Shown piece after piece: positions 1 through 4,967 of a DNA stretch of 6,828 nt. The translations under genes and the position numbers were made by a program. Location: positions 1-6,828 of the forward strand of contig JAAZCN010000379.1 of NCBI GenBank assembly GCA_012513245.1, read 5' to 3'. Origin of the DNA: Synergistaceae bacterium. GTDB lineage: Bacteria; Synergistota; Synergistia; Synergistales; Synergistaceae. The number at the start of each line of letters is the position of its first letter. Positions within the stretch are counted from its first letter, which is position 1. The notes beneath the pieces are model-generated. The model worked only from the letters and a program-made list of their open reading frames with translations. It did not search any database and was not told the origin of the DNA.

Positions 1-1414
1 CCTCTATATGGATGAAGGAGGAAATGTCTATCATCTCTTCTGCCGCGCCCTTGGTTATCAGTTGATGCTTTCCGTTTTTATCTGTCAGGACGACGCTCAT
101 TCTGCGTCTTACAAAATCAAATGGAATCTCGTCCACCTTGCAGTAGTTCTGCAATATTCCTTCCAGCCCGTTCTGTGTGGCCCTGTTGATAATAGCGAGG
201 TCTATAATGTTTTTTAATCCTGTCTGGAATGCGCTGTTTAGGTATGCGTAGCGAAGTATTCTCGTGTCTTCTTCATCATTGAGGTTGATATATTTTTCCA
301 GAACGATTTTATCCTCCGTCAATGTTCCGGTTTTATCCGTACAAAGAACATCCATCTCACCGAAGGTCTGGATGGAACCGAGATTTCGCACTATAACTTT
401 GTGCTGAGACATAGTTACGGCTCCCTTGGCCAAGGTTGAGGTCATAATTACCGGGAGCATCTCGGGAGTCAACCCTACCGCGATGCTTATCGAAAACAGA
501 AGGGCATCGCCCCAGTCCCCTTTTGTCAGCCCGTTGATAAGAAAGATGATGGGCACGATGATGACCATCATACGAAGCAAAAGAGCGCTTACAGCCCCAA
601 CTCCTTGCTCGAAACTTGTTTTTGCCCTGATGTTTGAGATTTCTTTGGCTATTGATCCCAGATAAGTGTTGTTGCCGGTGCTTAGGATCAATCCGGTCGC
701 GCTTCCGCTCACTATGTTAGTTCCCATAAAGCCAATATTTGAGAGATCCATAAGGTCGACTGAAGGTTCATTGTGCGGTATGGGAAATTTCTCAATGGGA
801 TACGATTCTCCCGTCAGAGTGGATTGCGCGACAAATGTGTCTTTTGCAGTGATGAAACGAAGCTCCGCCGGAAGCATGTCTCCCGCAGAAAGTCGGACAA
901 TATCACCGGGGACTACGTCAGCAATTGGGATTTCGGTCAATTTGTCGTCCCTGTACACATCAGCCTTGTTGGTGATCATTTCTGAAAGTTTTTCTGCCGC
1001 CGCATTTGATCGTTCTCCCTGGATGAAAACAACAAGTCCTGAGATAAAAACGAGGAAGAGTATTATAAGAACGGTCAAGTAGTCGGGGTGCGGAGCCGCA
1101 ACTACGTCAGTAAAGTAGGTTATGGCTGCTATCAAGAGAAGAATACTGTTGAAAGGATTGACTGTCGCCTCAAACAATCTGTGCAAAATCGTGTTTTTTC
1201 GTCCGGCGGTAATAATATTTGCTCCATAAAAGCTTTTTCTGGCCTCCGCTTCATCCGAGGAGAGGCCACCGATGCGGGATTCAAGGGTAGCAAGCGCTTC
1301 TTCAATCTGCATAAAGGCATATTTGCGAAGCATGGTTTCGGTATTTTGTATATTCACAGATCTCTTTTTTTTATTAGTCTTATTGCCGAAGGCTCTCACC
1401 GGAATCATCTCCAT
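1..1414 (-). CDS. mgtA: Mg2+-importing P-type ATPase, N-terminal half (partial, runs off left edge)
   Basis: About 471 codons are visible of a family usually near 900, so the C-terminal half is beyond the window. The protein is an inner-membrane type III P-type ATPase that takes up Mg2+ at the cost of ATP. Seen in the translation (numbering from the ATG at 1414): a polar Lys-rich N-terminus; a TVNPFNSILLLIAA membrane segment; the actuator-domain TGES motif near residues 201-204; TM4 with LTPEMLPVIM near 315-323, whose TPEML version is typical of MgtA/MgtB; the phosphorylation motif DKTGTLT with Asp near 360; then FQTGLKN, DEIPFDFVRRRMSVV and the KGAAEEM nucleotide-binding motif. No break is seen. 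Start: an in-frame TGA directly precedes the ATG at 1414, which has no good ribosome binding site. A GTG at 1399 has GGAG 9 nt upstream and may be the true start. The gene follows a leader ORF and terminator, suggesting attenuation. Family call is firm; MgtA versus MgtB is not resolved. Confidence 0.93.
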   Translation of the reverse strand, partial: MEMIPVRAFGNKTNKKKRSVNIQNTETMLRKYAFMQIEEALATLESRIGGLSSDEAEARKSFYGANIITAGRKNTILHRLFEATVNPFNSILLLIAAITYFTDVVAAPHPDYLTVLIILFLVFISGLVVFIQGERSNAAAEKLSEMITNKADVYRDDKLTEIPIADVVPGDIVRLSAGDMLPAELRFITAKDTFVAQSTLTGESYPIEKFPIPHNEPSVDLMDLSNIGFMGTNIVSGSATGLILSTGNNTYLGSIAKEISNIRAKTSFEQGVGAVSALLLRMMVIIVPIIFLINGLTKGDWGDALLFSISIAVGLTPEMLPVIMTSTLAKGAVTMSQHKVIVRNLGSIQTFGEMDVLCTDKTGTLTEDKIVLEKYINLNDEEDTRILRYAYLNSAFQTGLKNIIDLAIINRATQNGLEGILQNYCKVDEIPFDFVRRRMSVVLTDKNGKHQLITKGAAEEMIDISSFIHIE

Positions 1415-1447
1415 TCATTTGAACTGATCCGGCGATAAGCATGCAAT

Positions 1448-1470
1448 AAAAAAGTTGCCCCGGAGGCAAC
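1448..1470 (-). terminator. Intrinsic terminator (attenuator) between leader ORF and Mg2+ ATPase
   Basis: On the minus strand a 6-bp perfect stem, GTTGCC (1470-1465) with GGCAAC (1459-1454), encloses a 5-nt loop and is followed directly by T6 (1453-1448). The opposite strand has only TTT after the stem, so the terminator is oriented toward the ATPase. It sits after the leader stop and 33 nt before the ATG at 1414, so it would stop most transcripts before the ATPase unless it is relieved. That makes it an attenuator candidate. Confidence 0.8.
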
Positions 1471-1489
1471 GTTTACTTACAAAGCGAGG

Positions 1490-1606
1490 TCAGGCTGATA
1501 ACTCAAGACAACAGACAGCACTCCGCAAAAAAAACGCTAACCAAACGGTTCGAATTTTGACGCCGGATTTGAACGCAACAGTTCGACTTTGAGGATTGCC
1601 GTCCAT
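1490..1606 (-). CDS. 38-residue leader peptide ORF upstream of the Mg2+ ATPase
   Basis: A short ORF of 38 codons begins MDGNPQSRTV and ends in TGA. I do not recognise the peptide. Its translation is supported by a near-perfect Shine-Dalgarno (AGGGGGGTGAT, 1610-1620), only 3 nt before the ATG if the whole SD match is counted. A -10 box lies upstream and an intrinsic terminator lies 19 nt past the stop, before the ATPase. The peptide has a basic first half (R8, K13, K17, R19), a hydrophobic stretch VWLAFFL at 21-27 and two Cys at 32-33. Asp2 and Pro5 lie at the N-terminus. The position is analogous to mgtL, the leader ORF of enterobacterial mgtA, but the sequence is not the Pro-rich MgtL peptide. 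A T8 tract spans codons 25-27 (1527-1534). A role in transcription attenuation is inferred from the layout; it could instead be a functional small protein. Confidence 0.68.
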   Translation of the reverse strand: MDGNPQSRTVAFKSGVKIRTVWLAFFLRSAVCCLELSA

Positions 1607-1609
1607 CGT

Positions 1610-1620
1610 ATCACCCCCCT
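1610..1620 (-). promoter_or_regulatory. Very strong Shine-Dalgarno of the leader ORF
   Basis: AGGGGGGTGAT ends 3 nt before the leader ATG (1606). It matches the extended anti-Shine-Dalgarno complement AAGGAGGTGAT at 9 of 11 positions. Such an extensive match in front of a 38-codon ORF is the best evidence that the leader is actually translated. Confidence 0.7.
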
Positions 1621-1751
1621 TTTAGATACCGATATCAGAATCATGTTATCACATTATAAGTTTTATTTACAGTAATGAAATTCAACCATTATGGCATAAC
1701 ACAAAGTTCCTGGCTAAGTGATAAGAAAGTGAAAGCTTTTTATGAGCAAAA
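1621..1751. other. Spacer between tRNA-Lys and the Mg2+ ATPase leader
   Basis: This AT-rich stretch of about 130 nt contains the -10 box of the leader transcript. On the minus strand no hairpin followed by a T-run is visible after tRNA-Lys, so transcripts from the tRNA promoter could continue into the leader region. No gene is seen. Confidence 0.45.
1653..1658 (-). promoter_or_regulatory. -10 box of the leader/Mg2+ ATPase transcript
   Basis: A perfect TATAAT lies on the minus strand at 1658-1653. Transcription would start near 1646, about 40 nt before the leader ATG. No good -35 is seen at the standard 16-18 nt spacing; a TTGAAT is present but 21 nt away. The promoter may therefore need an activator, or it may be weak. 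The region is AT-rich. Confidence 0.5.
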
Positions 1752-1827
1752 TGGTGGATCGTACAGGAATCGAACCTGTAACCCCCTGATTAAGAGTCAG
1801 GTGCTCTGCCAGTTGAGCTAACGATCC
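1752..1827 (-). tRNA. tRNA-Lys (anticodon CTT)
   Basis: The 76-nt cloverleaf reads 5' to 3' on the minus strand. The 7-bp acceptor pairs GGATCGT with ACGATCC. The anticodon loop CTCTTAA gives anticodon CTT, decoding AAG. The T-loop carries the usual GGTTCGATTCC. Discriminator A and an encoded CCA end (1754-1752) are present. It is the last gene of a three-tRNA cluster, 12 nt after tRNA-His. No terminator hairpin with a T-run is visible downstream. Confidence 0.96.
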
Positions 1828-1839
1828 AAACCAAAAAAG

Positions 1840-1917
1840 TGGGGTGAGCAACGGGAATTGAACCCGCAACCTCTGGAGCCACAGTCCAGTGCTCTAACCA
1901 ATTGAGCTATGCTCACC
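1840..1917 (-). tRNA. tRNA-His (anticodon GTG)
   Basis: The 78-nt tRNA has anticodon loop CTGTGGC, giving GTG (His). The acceptor GTGAGCA pairs with TGCTCAC. The extra G(-1) at 1917 faces C73 at 1843, the identity pair specific to histidine tRNA. CCA is encoded at 1842-1840. It is the middle gene of the Arg-His-Lys cluster, 28 nt after tRNA-Arg. Confidence 0.96.
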
Positions 1918-1945
1918 ATGTAAATAATATTCTATTTTTAAATAA

Positions 1946-2022
1946 TGGCGCGTCTGAAGGGACTCGAACCCCCGGCCTACTGCTTAGAAGGCAGTTGCTC
2001 TATCCAGCTGAGCTACAGACGC
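1946..2022 (-). tRNA. tRNA-Arg (anticodon TCT)
   Basis: The 77-nt tRNA has anticodon loop CTTCTAA, giving anticodon TCT for AGA codons. The acceptor GCGTCTG pairs with CAGACGC. Discriminator G and encoded CCA (1948-1946) are present. It is the first gene of the cluster, just downstream of a consensus promoter. The opposite strand yields the familiar spurious GTRTPG-type reading frame, which is not a gene. Confidence 0.96.
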
Positions 2023-2057
2023 ACGTCCGACACTGCCTCTGCCGAAGCACGAGAGAT

Positions 2058-2085
2058 ATTATAACGAATACATCGGCACTGTCAA
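2058..2085 (-). promoter_or_regulatory. Consensus sigma-70-type promoter of the tRNA cluster
   Basis: On the minus strand a perfect TTGACA (2085-2080) and a perfect TATAAT (2063-2058) are separated by 16 nt. The predicted start is near 2051, about 29 nt before tRNA-Arg. Such a fully consensus promoter is typical of stable-RNA genes. Confidence 0.85.
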
Positions 2086-2101
2086 GGTCATTTGCGTTCT
2101 T

Positions 2102-2119
2102 TTGAGTTCATTGAGTTCA
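2102..2119. repeat. Two tandem copies of a 9-bp unit (TTGAGTTCA)
   Basis: TTGAGTTCA occurs twice head to tail and is followed by a further TTG. It lies upstream of the tRNA promoter's -35 box (2085) on the minus strand. It could be chance low complexity or a binding site; nothing in the sequence decides this. Confidence 0.4.
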
Positions 2120-2297
2120 TTGTCATGTGAGTGTTAATTGGACTCCTTGTTAATCGAGTCGCATTTGAGATCTTCTAAAATTTGAAAATAACTTTTTTTC
2201 TTCCTGTTAACAAAAAATCAGAAAAAATGGTTTTTGAGCAATTTTTTTTCTTTTTAGTAATTTCTGTGTAGGGACAGTACAAGCTTATATCTGCTAT

Positions 2298-2303
2298 TAT
2301 AAT
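2298..2303 (+). promoter_or_regulatory. -10 box of the hydrogenase-regulator-like gene
   Basis: A perfect TATAAT precedes the gene, with a transcription start expected near 2310 and a leader of about 40 nt. The -35 region (about 2272-2280) is poor, so an activator may be involved. Confidence 0.5.
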
Positions 2304-2335
2304 GGCGTATAACCAGCAATAGACAAACATTAAAT

Positions 2336-2342
2336 AGGAGGG
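2336..2342 (+). promoter_or_regulatory. Shine-Dalgarno of the hydrogenase-regulator-like gene
   Basis: AGGAGGG ends 7 nt before the ATG at 2350, an ideal spacing that fixes the start codon. Confidence 0.8.
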
Positions 2343-2349
2343 AATAATA

Positions 2350-2607
2350 ATGAACTGTTTCCAGATCATGGCTGTAAGAGTAGAACAGCGAGATACCGCA
2401 GCAGTCGAAGTCCAAAAAATCCTTACAGAATATGGATGCTCCATAAGGACAAGGCTCGGCCTCCACGACCAGAATGACGACAAGACCTGCTCAACGTCAG
2501 GTATACTTATCCTCCAACTGGCCTGCGGAGAAAATGTTGCAGAGGAACTCAACAAGAAGCTAAACGCTGTTTCAGGAGTAAAGGCAAAGCTAGTAAACCT
2601 GGCCTAA
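2350..2607 (+). CDS. Small ACT/ferredoxin-fold protein, iron-only hydrogenase system regulator type (TM1266-like)
   Basis: The 85-residue protein has the pattern of the TM1266-like family, which is annotated as a putative regulator of the iron-only hydrogenase system and resembles the C-terminal ligand domain of NikR. The beta-alpha-beta-beta-alpha-beta order can be followed: strand near 3-11 (FQIMAVRVE), helix near 15-28, strand IRTRLGLH near 32-39, strand GILILQLAC near 51-59, helix near 62-74 ending in AVSGVK, and a last strand KAKLVNL. No DNA-binding domain is present, so any regulation would act through a partner or ligand. The gene is monocistronic, with its own -10 box, strong Shine-Dalgarno and terminator. 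No hydrogenase genes are visible nearby. The family call rests on remembered sequence pattern; the regulatory role is an annotation tradition rather than shown here. Confidence 0.66.
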   Translation: MNCFQIMAVRVEQRDTAAVEVQKILTEYGCSIRTRLGLHDQNDDKTCSTSGILILQLACGENVAEELNKKLNAVSGVKAKLVNLA

Positions 2608-2643
2608 GATGACTACAGTCAGAAAATTTAACTTTTTAAAAAC

Positions 2644-2669
2644 AGGCGTGGTCTTTTTAGACCTCGCCT
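2644..2669. terminator. Bidirectional terminator shared by the convergent regulator gene and trehalose operon
   Basis: AGGCG-T-GGTCT pairs with AGACC-T-CGCCT, leaving one T/T mismatch and a TTTT loop. On the minus strand the stem is followed by GTTTTT, and on the plus strand by TTAGAATATTTTTT. It therefore serves both the gene ending at 2607 and the operon ending at 2657. The otsA stop codon (2659-2657) lies at the edge of the loop, so one arm of the stem encodes the last residues of OtsA. Confidence 0.82.
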
Positions 2670-4174
2670 TTAGAATATTTTTTACTTATGGTAAAAAGCC
2701 CCGGCCAAAGCGAAGGGAGATCCTGCTCAGGATAATCTTCAAGCTTCTTCCCTGTGGCGGCCCTCAAGAAGTTTTCGACCCACCAGAAAACGTCCTGTCT
2801 TCTTATAGATTCTCTCATTGACCGCATTCTTACTTTTTTCTCATGCTCATCCATAGAATAAGCACGATAGATTGAATCAGAGAGGTCATCTATGTCGTAT
2901 GGGTTGACAAGAATAGCTCCCCGGGAAAGCTGTAATGCAGCTCCCGCGAACTCACTCAGGATAAGGACGCCACTCTCTTTGCCTTTGCTTGCACAGAATT
3001 CTTTGCTAACAAGGTTCATTCCGTCTTTCAGTGATGTGATAAGAGCAATATCTGAAGCTCTGTATATCGCATAGAGTTCTGATTCCGGAAGAGTTCCGAG
3101 ACACCATATTATCGGAGCCCATCTTGTCGTGGAATATTTACCGTTTATCTGGCTTATAAGAAGTTCTATCTCATTTTTCAGATCCTGGTATTCAGAGATA
3201 GTATCTCTGCTTGGTATAACAAGCTGGTAAAGAGTGACTTTTTCCCTTAGTTCAGGGTGTGATTCAAGACATTTTTCAAAGCCCTTAAGCTTCTCCGGGA
3301 TGCCTTTTGAGTAATCCAGACGGTCAACGCCTACTATGACCTTTTCTCCGTAGATTTCTTCTCTAATTTGTTTCGCTCTTTTTGCTATATCCGGGGTGCT
3401 GCTTAGCGAAGAATAATATTTATAGTCTATGCTTATAGGTAAAGCACCTGCTAGGAATACTCTGCCCTCAATCTTTACTTTGACCACATGTCCCCTGCCA
3501 TAGACCACTGCTTTAGGATAAAAGGTTTTTATACAGTCAATGAAATTCCTCCTGTCCCTCACGGTCTGAAAACAGACAAGCGAATAGCATGTTAGTTGGC
3601 GAAGTATTTCTTTCCGCCAAGGGAGTTTCATGAAAATGTCCACGCTTGGAAATGGTATATGAAGAAAGAATGAAGAGTTTAGTTTGGGATTTTTCTCCAG
3701 GAGCATTGATCCCAGGGGAATAAGTTGATAGTCATTCACCCAGATAAAATCATTCTCTGAGGAGTGTCCGAGAACGACCTTTGCGAATTTTTCATTTGCC
3801 CTGATATAACCATCCCAATATTCAGGAGAAAAGTTACACCTTGACTGAAAATCATGAAAAAGGGGCCAAAGTACAGAATTTGAAAAACCGTAATAAAAAT
3901 CTTGAATGTCCTCTTCTGTCAATCGTACGGGTAAAAACCTGTAACCGGAGCTTTTAGAAAGTGGGCCGAGTATCTCCTTCATAGCAGCGATTTTAAGGTT
4001 CTCAAAAGCCCCAGACCATCCGATCCAGAATCCCCCTCTGTTTTTTAGTACAGGATTAAGCGCGTTGACAAGTCCTCCCGAAGAGGATGTAGCTTCCCAT
4101 TTTTCCTCTTTGCAGGTGAGGGTAACGGGAAGCCTATTCGATACGACTAAAAAACGACCTTTATCTTCTGACAT
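2657..4174 (-). CDS. otsA: Trehalose-6-phosphate synthase (GT20 family)
   Basis: The 505-residue cytoplasmic glycosyltransferase transfers glucose from a nucleotide sugar to glucose-6-phosphate, giving trehalose-6-phosphate. GT20 hallmarks run the full length: VSNRLP at 11-16, SGGLV at 32-36, GGFWIGWSG near 47-55, YYGFSNSVLWPLFH near 94-107, WVNDYQL at 145-151, LHIPFP at 171-176, VDRLDYSKGIPEKL at 283-296 (Arg285 and Lys290 match donor-phosphate ligands), YSTTRWAP near 347-354, LKDGMNLVSKE at 382-392 and VNPYD near 423-427. The length is only slightly above E. coli OtsA (about 474), with no regulatory extension. The ATG at 4174 begins 1 nt after the otsB stop; only a weak GGG-type ribosome binding site precedes it, so translational coupling is likely. 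A glucosylglycerol-phosphate synthase, also GT20, cannot be fully excluded, but the otsB neighbour favours trehalose. Confidence 0.9.
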   Translation of the reverse strand: MSEDKGRFLVVSNRLPVTLTCKEEKWEATSSSGGLVNALNPVLKNRGGFWIGWSGAFENLKIAAMKEILGPLSKSSGYRFLPVRLTEEDIQDFYYGFSNSVLWPLFHDFQSRCNFSPEYWDGYIRANEKFAKVVLGHSSENDFIWVNDYQLIPLGSMLLEKNPKLNSSFFLHIPFPSVDIFMKLPWRKEILRQLTCYSLVCFQTVRDRRNFIDCIKTFYPKAVVYGRGHVVKVKIEGRVFLAGALPISIDYKYYSSLSSTPDIAKRAKQIREEIYGEKVIVGVDRLDYSKGIPEKLKGFEKCLESHPELREKVTLYQLVIPSRDTISEYQDLKNEIELLISQINGKYSTTRWAPIIWCLGTLPESELYAIYRASDIALITSLKDGMNLVSKEFCASKGKESGVLILSEFAGAALQLSRGAILVNPYDIDDLSDSIYRAYSMDEHEKKVRMRSMRESIRRQDVFWWVENFLRAATGKKLEDYPEQDLPSLWPGLFTISKKYSKGEV

Positions 4175-4175
4175 A

Positions 4176-4967
4176 TTAGCAGCGACCCTTCGGCGTTAGT
4201 TCGTTAAGCCAGAAATCAAGGAAAAGATCGACCTCGCTCCTGGATATATAAACGTCTGCAGCGCTCTCTTTTTCATCATCTGATACTAGTATCCCTACAC
4301 CTGATTTTATCTTTTTAACTTCCTTAAAAGCGTCTTCGTCTGTGGTATCATCCCCCAAATAACACAAAGGGCTGGCTTTCTGATAAATAATGCTGATATC
4401 AATGATGGCTGTTCCCTTCGTAAAGTAGGGCAGTATAAACTCAACCCCCCCATTGAAGGACATTACTTTCAAAGAGTTCGCAGAGGCTTCCGAGAGAAGT
4501 TTGTCAGAGACTTCCATATACATATCAAAGATATCCGCCCTGTCTCTCCAGTGAAGCGCTATCCCTGAAGGTTTTTTTTCAACTGATCCACGAGGGAAAT
4601 AATTGAGCTGTGATGAAAAATCGTCTAGCTTTTTAAGCTCTTCTTCAGGTATGTATCCCCTTGTGGACCTGCCTTTTCTATCTATTTTTTCCATCCCGTG
4701 ACATCCCCATATTTCTAATGGAAGTCCCACAAAATCATTTATCTCTTCAGGTTTTCTGCCGGAAACAATAATTACGTCTCCCCCTGCTTCGCATATTGAT
4801 TTCAGAAGAGACTTAGTTTTTGGCGACAGGGACGCCTTCTCCCTCTCTTTTACAAAGGGTGTCAGAGTTCCGTCATAGTCTGTAACAAGCAAAGGTAATG
4901 ATTTCTTGTATGAGGAAAAAAAGGATATATATTTATCAGGTTCCAGACGGATCGGAGTTATACCCAT
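4176..4967 (-). CDS. otsB: Trehalose-6-phosphate phosphatase (HAD superfamily)
   Basis: The 263-residue enzyme dephosphorylates trehalose-6-phosphate to free trehalose, the second step after OtsA. HAD motif I is DYDGTLTP at 30-37 (nucleophile Asp30, acid/base Asp32). SGRKPEE follows at 69-75, then GCHGMEK near 88-94, KPSGIALHWR at 132-141, GGVEFILP at 173-180 with KGTAI at 184-188, and the Mg2+-binding GDDTTDEDAF at 205-214. I chose the ATG at 4967, which overlaps the treT stop by 10 nt (ATGGGTATAA) and has GGGAG and GGAGG just upstream. A longer in-frame ATG at 5096 would add 43 residues with no family similarity that fully overlap treT, so it is rejected. The length fits the roughly 230-270 residues usual for OtsB. 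Confidence 0.92.
   Translation of the reverse strand: MGITPIRLEPDKYISFFSSYKKSLPLLVTDYDGTLTPFVKEREKASLSPKTKSLLKSICEAGGDVIIVSGRKPEEINDFVGLPLEIWGCHGMEKIDRKGRSTRGYIPEEELKKLDDFSSQLNYFPRGSVEKKPSGIALHWRDRADIFDMYMEVSDKLLSEASANSLKVMSFNGGVEFILPYFTKGTAIIDISIIYQKASPLCYLGDDTTDEDAFKEVKKIKSGVGILVSDDEKESAADVYISRSEVDLFLDFWLNELTPKGRC

Larger units (their letters stand above)
2086..2349. other. AT-rich intergenic region between tRNA cluster and regulator gene
   Basis: The gap holds a short tandem repeat near 2102-2119, a pair of similar GTTAAT-containing half-repeats at 2132-2161, several A and T tracts (2190-2255), and the promoter and ribosome binding site of the plus-strand gene at its right end. No further gene or RNA with convincing structure is seen. 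Confidence 0.5.

Noticed and set aside
426..1438. Several plus-strand ORFs over the Mg2+ ATPase (426-665, 666-1082, 773-985, 1088-1438)
   Set aside because: They are shadows opposite a clear P-type ATPase coding frame, with no ribosome binding sites or recognisable domains.
1441..1620. M-box or other Mg2+ riboswitch upstream of the ATPase
   Set aside because: I could not find M-box-like conserved segments, and most of the leader is occupied by the translated 38-codon ORF. A covariance-model search (Rfam M-box) would settle it.
1752..2022. Mobile-element integration site at the tRNA genes
   Set aside because: No integrase, no duplicated tRNA 3' end and no flanking direct repeat of the tRNA ends is seen in the window.
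1902..2105. Plus-strand ORF with GTRTPG-like translation
   Set aside because: It is the antisense reading of tRNA-Arg and tRNA-His, a well-known spurious prediction.
2175..2555. Minus-strand 126-codon ORF opposite the hydrogenase-regulator-like gene
   Set aside because: It overlaps the well-supported plus-strand gene and its promoter. Its translation is low-complexity and unlike a real protein.
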